This document shows positions 44,089 through 52,105 of a stretch of DNA of 64,000 nt, piece by piece. The notes beneath the pieces are model-generated. The model was not told where the DNA came from and did no database searches. It saw only the letters and a program-made list of their open reading frames with translations. Origin of the DNA: an uncultured Alphaproteobacteria bacterium (GTDB lineage: Bacteria > Pseudomonadota > Alphaproteobacteria > MPNO01 > UBA2964); NCBI GenBank assembly GCA_951812775.1, contig OX638326.1, positions 2,925,391-2,989,390 of the forward strand. The letters are read 5' to 3'. The position numbers were made by a program, and so were the translations under genes. Every line of letters begins with the position of its first letter. Position 1 is the stretch's first letter.

Positions 44089-45078
44089 TTACACCACCAC
44101 GTCGGTCATGATGCCCTGTGGGAAAATATCTTCTGGCGTTACGTGCTTGTGTGCGATGCCCTGCTGATAGGTATAGAGCAGCATCTGTTCCCAGGTGGCG
44201 CGGTTTTCCTCAATGCCAAACGGGTAGGGATCATCGCCAAACATGGCCTGCATCTCACGGGCATAGGTCGGGACCCAGGCCAGCGGATAGCGGGAGACGG
44301 CGGGGTCGAGCATGCGCTCAACGCTATTGTCTTTGGACTCGTTAAACGCGTTGAGCAGGTTGCGGGCGACCCAGGGATTCTCTTCCAGAACTTTGTTCTG
44401 CATCACCATGATATGCATGATCGGCCAGATTTTATGTTCTGAATAATAGTCCTTTTCCATTTCGAGATAGTTTGGATAGAGACGTTCCACATCGGGGTGG
44501 CCCTCGAGGAAACAGGTTGGCGGGCGGGCGATTATGGCACAGTCGATTTCACCGGCGGCCAGCAATTCGGAAAGTGATTTGTCCGAAACCCGTGTCAGCT
44601 CAACCCCTTCCGGCAGGGTCAATTCGACCTTTTCGACCCGGCCCGGCGCGTTGGCGCCAGCCTGATACCAATGCACATCCTGGAGTTTGACGCCGCAATC
44701 ATTGTGCATCCAACCCCGCATATAAACGGCGGCGGAATGCGCTCATTCCGGCGAACCAATGCGTTTGCCCTTGAGGTCCTCAACGGTTTTGATCCCGGCA
44801 TTCTTGTTCACATAAAAGGATGAGAAACGAAACAGCCGTGAGCACACCACCGGCAAGCCAATGATGTCGGCGTCGTCACGGGTGACCTGCGCCATGAATT
44901 TGGCAAAGCTCAGCTCGGCGACATCCCAATCCCGACTGGCGGTAAACCGAGCAAACACCTCGTGGTGGCGCAGGATGGACCAGGTGTGATCGATCCCCGG
45001 GGCACGCACCTCGCCGGTGCGAAAGTCGCGAAAGTGATCGTAATCGGTGGAGGCAATACTAAGCTTGAGCGGTGTCAT
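44089..45078 (-). pseudogene. Substrate-binding-fold protein (dihydroxyphthalate decarboxylase-like), in-frame TGA
   Basis: One minus-strand frame from ATG 45078 encodes LKLSIASTDYDHFRDFRTGE, then LSFAKFMAQVTRDDAD and KGKRIGSPE, hits TGA at 44743-44745, and continues in the same frame AHSAAVYMRGWMHNDCGV to a normal end at 44089. Homologues have a tryptophan at the stop (PEWA), so TGG has become TGA. The family is the 4,5-dihydroxyphthalate decarboxylase/NMT1-like group; like other members it has no signal peptide. Full length would be 329 residues, the usual size. Confidence 0.78.
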
Positions 45079-45218
45079 GGTGTTTCCTTGTATCCTGTGC
45101 GCTGTGGCGCTTATATTCGGTGATACAAGGCGTACTCAATTTTCAGACCGCTGCCAAGGGTCGGGCATCGTCCTATTTAGTTCCCGCTAGAAGTGCTGGC
45201 TGGTTCTCACGGTGTCTT

Positions 45219-45881
45219 CTAATGTTCGGGGCGTATATCGCTCGCGATTCCTGGGGACATTGACTGGACTTTGTATTCACGCAGCACGCTGCGAACCTTG
45301 TCCGTCCAGTATTGCTGTCCGAAGTCGGCAATATTACGAACGGCAGTTATTCTCAGACATTTTTGGTCGCGCGTAATGTGTTGGTCGTAGAAAACCGTCT
45401 TTACGGAAATTTCTACGGGAAAGGCTGTGCCATCGGCGCGCAGGCAAACGGTCTGCAAAATGCCGGTTCGATCTGCTGTTTTGGCCCAGGAGGCACCGTC
45501 GTGGAATTGCGTCGCGAACAATTTGGTCGTTGGCTCGCCAATCAGTTGCTCTTTGTTATAACCATAGAGGTCGAGCGTGATGTCATTACATTCGATGATC
45601 CTGCGATTTCTGGAAAGAAACACGGCGTCAAACGTGGCGTCCATGAATTTTTGGTGTATCTCCGCCAACGCTTTTTCTTCACCACAGCATTCGTCTTTTG
45701 CCGAGATAGCAGTTGAGCGTGTTTTGGACCTTAACCAGTTGACCAAGTCATCTTCAATAAAGCGCCACTGGTTGCCGATCTTGCTGGCGGGCAGATTGTC
45801 TTTCTCGATAAGGCTATAGAGCGTGTCGGACTTGATCCGCAGAAATTCGGCGGCTTCCTGGGCCGTCATAATTTTGACCAT
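45219..45881 (-). CDS. Excisionase-type HTH plus PAS domain protein
   Basis: A 220-residue protein with two parts. Residues 1-52 are a MerR/excisionase-type helix-turn-helix (MTAQEAAEFLRIKSDTLYSL then KIGNQWRFIEDDLVNWL). Residues 75-190 are a PAS domain (FMDATFDAVFLSRNRRIIEC, YGYNKEQLIGEPT, LRADGTAFPVEISV). The combination suggests a one-component sensor that binds DNA through the N-terminus. No output enzyme domain follows. Start ATG 45881; ATG 45869 (MTAQEA) is an alternative. It stands alone. Confidence 0.78.
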   Translation of the reverse strand: MVKIMTAQEAAEFLRIKSDTLYSLIEKDNLPASKIGNQWRFIEDDLVNWLRSKTRSTAISAKDECCGEEKALAEIHQKFMDATFDAVFLSRNRRIIECNDITLDLYGYNKEQLIGEPTTKLFATQFHDGASWAKTADRTGILQTVCLRADGTAFPVEISVKTVFYDQHITRDQKCLRITAVRNIADFGQQYWTDKVRSVLREYKVQSMSPGIASDIRPEH

Positions 45882-46017
45882 CGACTGAAATCCCCTGTCA
45901 TAGAACTCAGCGGGCCAGTCTGGTCTGATTGTCTTTACAGAGTGTTAACCAACAGCCGGTCCCTCAGAAATGGGGTGCTCGTTCAGTATTAATTAGTTTG
46001 TCGGGTTGAGCAGAAAA

Positions 46018-46914
46018 TCAGGATGATTTCTTTCTTTCAGACAGCCGCTCATGATGCGCGAGATAGAGGGCGGCACAAGCAATGACCGCGCCGCCAACCC
46101 AGATCCAGATTTCCGCGACTTCGCCAAACATCAGATAGCCAACGATGGCGGCCAGCGGCAGGCGGGTATAGTGTAGGGCGAGCACCACTACGGTTTCACC
46201 CTGAACATAGGCGCGGGCGAGAACACGCTGGTTCAGCATCTCCAGTAGGCCAATGGCGGCCATCCAGCCGAGCAGTTCCAGGGTGGGTGTGGTCCAGAAA
46301 AAGAACGCCGGAATCATCGCCAGCGGAAGAACGATAAGTTGAGTCCATACGGCGACGGTATCAGGGTGCTCGCTTTGGGACAGCAGACGCCGGTTGATGG
46401 GATTCCAGGTCTGCACACACACCACGCCGAGCACAAAGAAGATGCCGATATTAAACTCGACCATGCCGGGCCGGATGATGATCGCCGCCCCGATAAAGCC
46501 ACCGAGAATGGCGACGGCTCGCGCGCCTTTGATTGCTTCTTTCAATACGATTGCCGCGAGGATGGCGGCAAAGATCGGGCGCGAGAAATGGATCGCGGTG
46601 ATATCGGCGATCGGCATGTACTTTGCGGCAAAATAGAAAAACACGCTGGCCGCAAAGGCGAGCATGCCGCAGAACCCCATGATGACCGGCCGGTTCGGGC
46701 GCAACAGCACGGTCGGGTTGCTCATGATCAGCGGCGCGATAAACAGGCAGCTGAACAAAGCGCGGAAAAACACGATTTCAAATACGTTGATGTCATTGGC
46801 GATCATTCGGACAATGCCGAGCTGTACCACCATCAGCGTGCCGGAGATCAGAATCCAAAAGGTGCATTGAACAACTGCCGGCCAGGAGGATATCGCATCG
46901 GTCAGCCTGGTCAT
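46018..46914 (-). CDS. EamA/DMT-family transporter
   Basis: A 298-residue protein with about ten hydrophobic segments in two EamA repeats (VVQLGIVRMIANDINVFEIV ... GGFIGAAIIIRPGMVEFNIG in the first; LPLAMIPAFFFW ... VVLALHYTRLPLAAIVGYL in the second). It moves a small metabolite across the inner membrane, of unknown identity. Its start overlaps the stop of the upstream paralogue by four bases (ATGA at 46911), so the pair is translationally coupled. Confidence 0.88.
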   Translation of the reverse strand: MTRLTDAISSWPAVVQCTFWILISGTLMVVQLGIVRMIANDINVFEIVFFRALFSCLFIAPLIMSNPTVLLRPNRPVIMGFCGMLAFAASVFFYFAAKYMPIADITAIHFSRPIFAAILAAIVLKEAIKGARAVAILGGFIGAAIIIRPGMVEFNIGIFFVLGVVCVQTWNPINRRLLSQSEHPDTVAVWTQLIVLPLAMIPAFFFWTTPTLELLGWMAAIGLLEMLNQRVLARAYVQGETVVVLALHYTRLPLAAIVGYLMFGEVAEIWIWVGGAVIACAALYLAHHERLSERKKSS

Positions 46915-47831
46915 GCGGCGTCTTCAGCTTGTTTGGCTTGCGCCAGAACGGATTCACGATGGGCGATATAGGCCGAAGACGCACAGATGATGCTGGCGCC
47001 AATCCATACCCAAATGACCGGCACTTCACCAAAGAAGGCGAAGCCGACAAAAGCGGCAATCGGCAGGCGCAGATAGCTCATGGCAAGCACGAAAGAGGCA
47101 TCTGCAGCGACAAAGGCCCGGGTCATAGCCCGCTGAGTGAGGATTCCTGCCGCCCCAATAATCGCCAGCCACATCCATTGCTCCGGCGTTGGCGTCTGCC
47201 AGAAATATATCGCCGGAATTATAGAAAGTGGCAGAATAAACAGCGTGTGATACAGAACGATGGTGTCAGGATGTTCTGTTTCCGTCAGCTTCTTGACGAT
47301 GATGGTATTGCAGGTCTGGAACATCACGCCGCACAGGACAAGCAGGACACCCAAATTCACCTCGACAAAGCCCGGTCGCACGATAATTAGCATGCCGATA
47401 AAACCGATACCGATGGCCGACCATCGCCGACCACCCGCGACTTCTTTCAGAAAGATGATGGCCGCAATGGTTCCCAGGATTGGTCGGGTAAAGGTGATGG
47501 ATGTCAAATCGGCCAGCGGGATAAGGGCAGCGGCGGAAAAATAGAAATAGGTTACGAAATAGGCACCCGTGCCGCGAATGGCGAACAGGCCGAGCCGCTT
47601 GGTTCTGATCCCGGCGAACCCTTTGCGGAGGAGCCAGGGCAACATAAAGGCAATACCAAACAGGCTGCGGAACATGACGGATTCAAAGACATGCATATCA
47701 ACCGAAACTTTCCGCACAGCCATCATTGAGACGGTAAAGCAGAATCCGGCCATAGTGATCCAGAAAGTGGCCCGGGCAGGGGCCGGTATGGCGTCGAACT
47801 TTGCGGACAGGTCGGAAGCGAAGGTCATCAA
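46911..47831 (-). CDS. EamA/DMT-family transporter
   Basis: A 306-residue paralogue of the downstream gene with the same ten-segment layout. Aligned landmarks are VFESVMFRSLFGIAFMLPWL, DLTSITFTRPILGTIAAII, GIGFIGMLIIVRPGFVEVN and FVLAMSYLRLPIAAFVGFAF. The closeness of the two suggests a tandem duplication, and the coupled pair may form a heterodimer. The substrate is unknown. Confidence 0.88.
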   Translation of the reverse strand: MMTFASDLSAKFDAIPAPARATFWITMAGFCFTVSMMAVRKVSVDMHVFESVMFRSLFGIAFMLPWLLRKGFAGIRTKRLGLFAIRGTGAYFVTYFYFSAAALIPLADLTSITFTRPILGTIAAIIFLKEVAGGRRWSAIGIGFIGMLIIVRPGFVEVNLGVLLVLCGVMFQTCNTIIVKKLTETEHPDTIVLYHTLFILPLSIIPAIYFWQTPTPEQWMWLAIIGAAGILTQRAMTRAFVAADASFVLAMSYLRLPIAAFVGFAFFGEVPVIWVWIGASIICASSAYIAHRESVLAQAKQAEDAA

Positions 47832-47925
47832 TATTTCTGATCAGTTGCAGCCGCTCGCATCAATGGCAAACGGAAGGGAACGACCAGTACTAAACGATAT
47901 CGCTGATGGTGTCTAAGGCGTGAGG

Positions 47926-48990
47926 CTATTGGTCGGGTGTTTGTTTCGGGAAGGTGAAGGTTTGCGCCTGATCGATATTGAGGCGTAACCGGTCGCCTAT
48001 CGACGCGGCAAACGGCCCGGGATAACACGCGTGAATATGCGGTGCGTTTTCCTCTTCTTCACCGAAGCCCAACCGGACATGGCTGGTCCCGCCAGCATAA
48101 TCAACTGCACAAACCCGAACCTCTTGCGGCAGGGCTTTGTCGAACTGTTCCGATCCAAGGGTCACGGCTTCCGGTCGGACAAGAACGTCGACCTCGGTTC
48201 CATCGGCATATTCCGTATTCGGGATACGACCGGCTTCAGTGGTAATCCAGTCTCCCTCCGCAATGCCGTCGAGATGATTTACCTCGCCAAAAAACTTTGC
48301 CGTAAAGGCATCCACCGGATTGCCATAGAGTTCCTCCGGCGTGCCGGTCTGCACAACGTGGCCGTCGCGCATGAGAACAATGCGGTCCGCCATCAGCATG
48401 GCTTCTTCCGGATCATGCGTTACCATGATGGCTGTGACGCCGCGATCTTTCAGGACATCCCGGGTTTCGCGCCGTAGCTTGGCGCGCAAGGAGGTGTCGA
48501 GGCCGGAGAAGGGTTCATCGAGGAGAAGCAGTCTTGGTCGCGGGGCTCTTGCCCGGGCAAGCGCAACACGCTGCTGTTCTCCGCCGGAAAGTTCATGCGG
48601 ATATTTGTCGGCGTGATCTTCCATGCGGATTTGGCGCAGCATTTCCCAGGTCCGTTCTTTGACCTGCTGTCTGGTTCTACCTGACAGACCATAGGCGATA
48701 TTCTCGGCGACGGTCAGGTGGGGAAATAGCGCATAGTCCTGGAACAGAAAACCGACGTCGCGCTTTTGTGGGGCAACAGCCTGTCCAGGGCGGGACACGA
48801 TTTGTCCATTTAGCGTGATCGTGCCTGCTTCCGGTTTTTCAAATCCGGCAATCAAACGCAGCGTTGTGGTTTTTCCGCAGCCGCTGGGGCCCAATAGACA
48901 GACCAGCTCACCATCCATCACCTCAAACGAGACGTCGTGGATAATTTGATCTTCGGCAATCCGAAGGCTGAGCTTCTCAAGCGTGAGCAT
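47926..48990 (-). CDS. fbpC: Ferric iron ABC transporter ATP-binding protein
   Basis: A 354-residue ATPase with Walker A GPSGCGKTTTLRLIAGF near residue 36, signature LSGGEQQRVALARA, Walker B LLLLDEPFSGLD, and a C-terminal TOBE-like domain (VDVLVRPEAVTL). It matches FbpC/FutC-type iron importers and is transcribed divergently from the binding protein and permease genes with Fur-like boxes between them, supporting this assignment. ATG 48990 is preferred to TTG 48993. Confidence 0.9.
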   Translation of the reverse strand: MLTLEKLSLRIAEDQIIHDVSFEVMDGELVCLLGPSGCGKTTTLRLIAGFEKPEAGTITLNGQIVSRPGQAVAPQKRDVGFLFQDYALFPHLTVAENIAYGLSGRTRQQVKERTWEMLRQIRMEDHADKYPHELSGGEQQRVALARARAPRPRLLLLDEPFSGLDTSLRAKLRRETRDVLKDRGVTAIMVTHDPEEAMLMADRIVLMRDGHVVQTGTPEELYGNPVDAFTAKFFGEVNHLDGIAEGDWITTEAGRIPNTEYADGTEVDVLVRPEAVTLGSEQFDKALPQEVRVCAVDYAGGTSHVRLGFGEEEENAPHIHACYPGPFAASIGDRLRLNIDQAQTFTFPKQTPDQ

Positions 48991-49078
48991 CAAACTTTAT
49001 CTAAATTCCTCAAATGGCCGATCAATCGATCAGCCTGCATAGTTTAGAATTGCTGAAGACTGTGAATCTGCTATTGCA

Positions 49079-49250
49079 AATCATTCTCATTTTAGGTCGG
49101 TATCATCGGCTTGTAAATAAGCCTTGTTGTGGAATAAAAATTCTAAATATGGCAGTTTTTCGGGGTTTCTCTATGTTAATGATAATTATTATCGACGCAA
49201 TTAATAATCATTCTCAATTGTGTTGACATTGATAATCATTCTCATTATTA
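49079..49250. promoter_or_regulatory. Cluster of Fur-like iron boxes in the divergent intergenic region
   Basis: The 326-bp gap 48991-49316 has no gene and is rich in A+T. It holds a perfect 6-1-6 dyad GATAAT-T-ATTATC at 49181-49193, the core of the Fur consensus. It also holds three copies of AATCATTCTCA at 49079-49089, 49206-49216 and 49234-49244; the last is part of GATAATCATTCTCATTATT, close to a full 19-bp Fur box. The leftmost copy is placed to control fbpC and the others the fbpA-fbpB operon. Confidence 0.75.
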
Positions 49251-49251
49251 A
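49223..49251 (+). promoter_or_regulatory. Predicted promoter of the iron-uptake operon
   Basis: TTGACA at 49223-49228 and TATTAA at 49246-49251 are separated by exactly 17 bp. The Fur-like box at 49231-49250 covers the spacer and -10 element, so bound Fur would block RNA polymerase when iron is plentiful. Confidence 0.65.
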
Positions 49252-49316
49252 CGTTCCCAGCTATTGAGGCGACTTTCTTCGCGCCAGATTTGCCCGTAAA
49301 TTTAAGGAAGAGGAAG

Positions 49317-50372
49317 ATGGTGTTTTGTATTTCCGGAATTTTACATCCTGTTAGAATAGGCATGAGAAGTTTTGTGATTGCCGGTGGATTGATTGCTGCT
49401 TGCGGATCGGCACCGGTGATGTCGCAGGAACTCAATATTTACTCGCATCGTCAGGCCTTTTTGCTGAACCCGCTTCTCGCAGATTTTAAAAAACAGACCG
49501 GAACCAAAATCAATATCGTTTTTGCGTCGAAAGGATTGATCCAGCGCCTAATCGCGGAAGGTCCCCGCAGCCCGGCCGATATTATTCTTACGGTTGATAT
49601 CGCCCGGCTTCAGCAATATGCCGAAAAAGGGTTGTTTGCCAAAGTATCGACCCCGCGTCTGAATAAAAATATTCCTGCACATCTGAGAGATCCAAAGGGT
49701 TTGTGGTTCGGCCTCTCAAAAAGAATTCGTGTTGTTGCGGTTTCAAAAAGCAGAGTAAAGCCTGGTGAGGTGAGCCGTATCGAAGACCTTGCCGATCCAA
49801 AATGGAAGGGACGTATCTGCACCCGCAAGGGTAGCCATGTTTATAACCGGGCTCTTTTAGCGTCTTTGGTTGCAGCGCATGGAGAAGCCGCGGCGGAAAA
49901 ATGGGCACGTGGGCTCGTATCAAACCTGGCCCGTAAGCCGCAGGGCAACGACCGTGCGCAGGCGAAAGCCATTTCGCAAGGGATCTGTGATGTCGCGATC
50001 ATGAACCATTATTACTATTTCAAAATGAAGAAGAACAAAAAGAACCCGGCGCACCGCAAATGGGCGGATGCCATCCGGATTGTTTTCACAAACCAGAGAG
50101 ACCGGGGTAACCACGTCAATATTTCCGGCGTTGGACTGGCCAAGCATTCCAAGAACCGCAAGCTGACGATTTCGCTTATGGAATATCTGAGCGCCAAACA
50201 GGCACAATCTCTTTATGCCGAGGTGAATTACGAATATCCTGCCAACCCGGTCGTTCATGCGAGCACAGAGGTGAAACAGCTTGGCCAATTTAAAGATGAC
50301 AGTCTTCCCATCGCGACCATTGCCAAGCTTGCACCCGTGGCCCAACGCATCATTGATCGTGTCGGGTGGTAG
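49317..50372 (+). CDS. fbpA: Ferric iron ABC transporter substrate-binding protein
   Basis: A 351-residue periplasmic-binding protein of the FbpA/FutA type. After a signal sequence ending SAPVMSQ the mature part begins ELNIYSHRQAFLLNPLLADF. The iron-binding tyrosines are likely in NHYYYFKM and the family's terminal region. ATG 49317 follows AAGGAAGAGG; ATG 49362 (MRSFVIAGGLIAACG) also gives a good signal peptide and is a fair alternative. It delivers Fe(III) to the permease encoded next. Confidence 0.88.
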   Translation: MVFCISGILHPVRIGMRSFVIAGGLIAACGSAPVMSQELNIYSHRQAFLLNPLLADFKKQTGTKINIVFASKGLIQRLIAEGPRSPADIILTVDIARLQQYAEKGLFAKVSTPRLNKNIPAHLRDPKGLWFGLSKRIRVVAVSKSRVKPGEVSRIEDLADPKWKGRICTRKGSHVYNRALLASLVAAHGEAAAEKWARGLVSNLARKPQGNDRAQAKAISQGICDVAIMNHYYYFKMKKNKKNPAHRKWADAIRIVFTNQRDRGNHVNISGVGLAKHSKNRKLTISLMEYLSAKQAQSLYAEVNYEYPANPVVHASTEVKQLGQFKDDSLPIATIAKLAPVAQRIIDRVGW

Positions 50373-50393
50373 GCTCACAGGTAACACCTCCTT

Positions 50394-52028
50394 GTGACCG
50401 CTAACCTGTTCAAGCAAACACGGATTGCACGGGACCCGGTTAATGGCTGGTCCCTGACCACGCTTGTTTTTGCGCTGATTCTCATCGGCCCGTTTGGCGC
50501 TCTTGTCATAACCGCGAGCGGGGATAGCGGCGGGTTGTGGTCGCATCTGATGTCGACGGTCTTTCCCCGCTATGTCGCCAATACGCTCTGGCTGATGTTC
50601 GGTGTGGGCGTGCTTGGTCTGTTGTTCGGTATCACGACCGCCTGGATCGTTGCCCGGTTCAGTTTCCCGGGGGCGAAGATCCTCGAATGGGCTCTATTGT
50701 TACCGGCAACCGTACCGGCCTATATCATCGCCTATACCTATACAGACCTCCTTGAATATGCCGGGCCGGTTCAGACCCTATTGCGAGACCTTTTCGGCTG
50801 GAGTTCGGCTCGAGATTACTGGTTTCCCGAAATTCGATCCATGGGTGGCGCCATCCTGGTAATGGCCTCGGTCCTATACCCTTACATCTATCTGATGGCT
50901 CGGACAGCCTTCCGTCTGACCCCGGCCTCCTATTTCGAAGTTGCCCATCTCAATAACCGGAACATCCCTTTTACTGTCGATTTACCCCTGGCCCGCCCTG
51001 CCATTATCGCGGGATTGGCCTTGGTATTGATGGAGGTTCTCTCGGATTTCGGAACGGTTGAGTTCTTTGCTGTGGAAACCCTGACATTGGGCATTTTCAA
51101 TGTCTGGCTTGGCATGAACAACCTGACCGCAGCCGCCCAGATTGCTGGCATGGCCTTCATTTTTGTTCTCGCGCTGGTGGTCATCGAACGCATTGCCCGA
51201 CGACGTCAGCGCTTTAACGATACAGCTGGGCGTGCAACCACCAAATCCGCCACCCCTGTCACGGGCGCAAAGGCGGCGCTCTGCATTCTCTTGTGTTTGT
51301 TGCCAATCGTGCTTGGCTTTGTCATTCCCGCGAGTGTGTTGCTGAGTTTTGTTCTCAAAGGGCTGGCAATCACCAACCTGGACGCGCTCGCCGCGGCGAC
51401 GTTCAATTCGCTTACTGTTTCCCTTATTGCGGCCATCGCGGTCATGGCGATTGCCACGGTTATGATTCTCGCGACGACTTATCGAAAACATCCCATTTTA
51501 AAGGTGCTGACCACAATTTCGGCGTTAGGCTATGCTTTCCCGGGCGCCATTCTGGCCATTGGTGTTGTGTCCTTTGCCGGCGGAGTCGACAGGGTCGCAG
51601 CGTATCTCGGCGCGTCGAACGGTCTCTTGATCGGCGGGGTGGGGCTACTCGTCCTGGCCTATGTTGTTCGTTTTCAGGCGGTCGGCCATGGAGCCGTCAC
51701 TTCGGGTATTAACCGGCTGTCCCCCAATATTATGAGCGCGAGTTTTGTCCTGGGACGGAGCTTTACCGGCAGCATGGCTTATCTGGCGCCACCTCTATTG
51801 CGCAAATCATTGATGGCCAGCGGTATTCTGGTCTTTGTCGATGTGATGAAGGAGTTGCCGATGACGCTTCTTCTGCGTCCCTTCAACTATGAAACTTTGT
51901 CGACCTATGTTTATCAGTTTGCCAAAGATGAGCTGCTCGAAGAATCTGCCCTCGCCGCGCTGACAATTATTATAGCTGGTCTGGGTCCTGTGATTCTTAT
52001 AAATGCGTCGCAGCGTGATAAAACTTAA
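50394..52028 (+). CDS. fbpB: Ferric iron ABC transporter permease
   Basis: A 544-residue double-length permease, as in FbpB, with two sets of about six transmembrane helices. The first half contains NTLWLMFGVGVLGLLFGITT and a conserved EAA-type loop near HLNNRNIPFTVDLPLARPAI; the second has SFTGSMAYLAPPLLRKS, a matching loop. It forms the channel with FbpC energising it. GTG 50394 starts 21 bp after fbpA. Confidence 0.9.
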   Translation: MTANLFKQTRIARDPVNGWSLTTLVFALILIGPFGALVITASGDSGGLWSHLMSTVFPRYVANTLWLMFGVGVLGLLFGITTAWIVARFSFPGAKILEWALLLPATVPAYIIAYTYTDLLEYAGPVQTLLRDLFGWSSARDYWFPEIRSMGGAILVMASVLYPYIYLMARTAFRLTPASYFEVAHLNNRNIPFTVDLPLARPAIIAGLALVLMEVLSDFGTVEFFAVETLTLGIFNVWLGMNNLTAAAQIAGMAFIFVLALVVIERIARRRQRFNDTAGRATTKSATPVTGAKAALCILLCLLPIVLGFVIPASVLLSFVLKGLAITNLDALAAATFNSLTVSLIAAIAVMAIATVMILATTYRKHPILKVLTTISALGYAFPGAILAIGVVSFAGGVDRVAAYLGASNGLLIGGVGLLVLAYVVRFQAVGHGAVTSGINRLSPNIMSASFVLGRSFTGSMAYLAPPLLRKSLMASGILVFVDVMKELPMTLLLRPFNYETLSTYVYQFAKDELLEESALAALTIIIAGLGPVILINASQRDKT

Positions 52029-52053
52029 TGCTGGCCAAAGAATTTTGACAAAA

Positions 52054-52082
52054 AAATAGACGGGAAAATCACCCGTCTATTT
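52054..52082. terminator. Bidirectional terminator between fbpB and pckA
   Basis: An 11-bp perfect stem (AAATAGACGGG with CCCGTCTATTT) closes a 7-nt loop between the convergent ends. Read from pckA it is followed by a run of T (AAAAAA on the plus strand at 52051), so it works best as the pckA terminator. Confidence 0.85.
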
Positions 52083-52105
52083 TCTCAAATATGTAAGCCG
52101 GTCAG

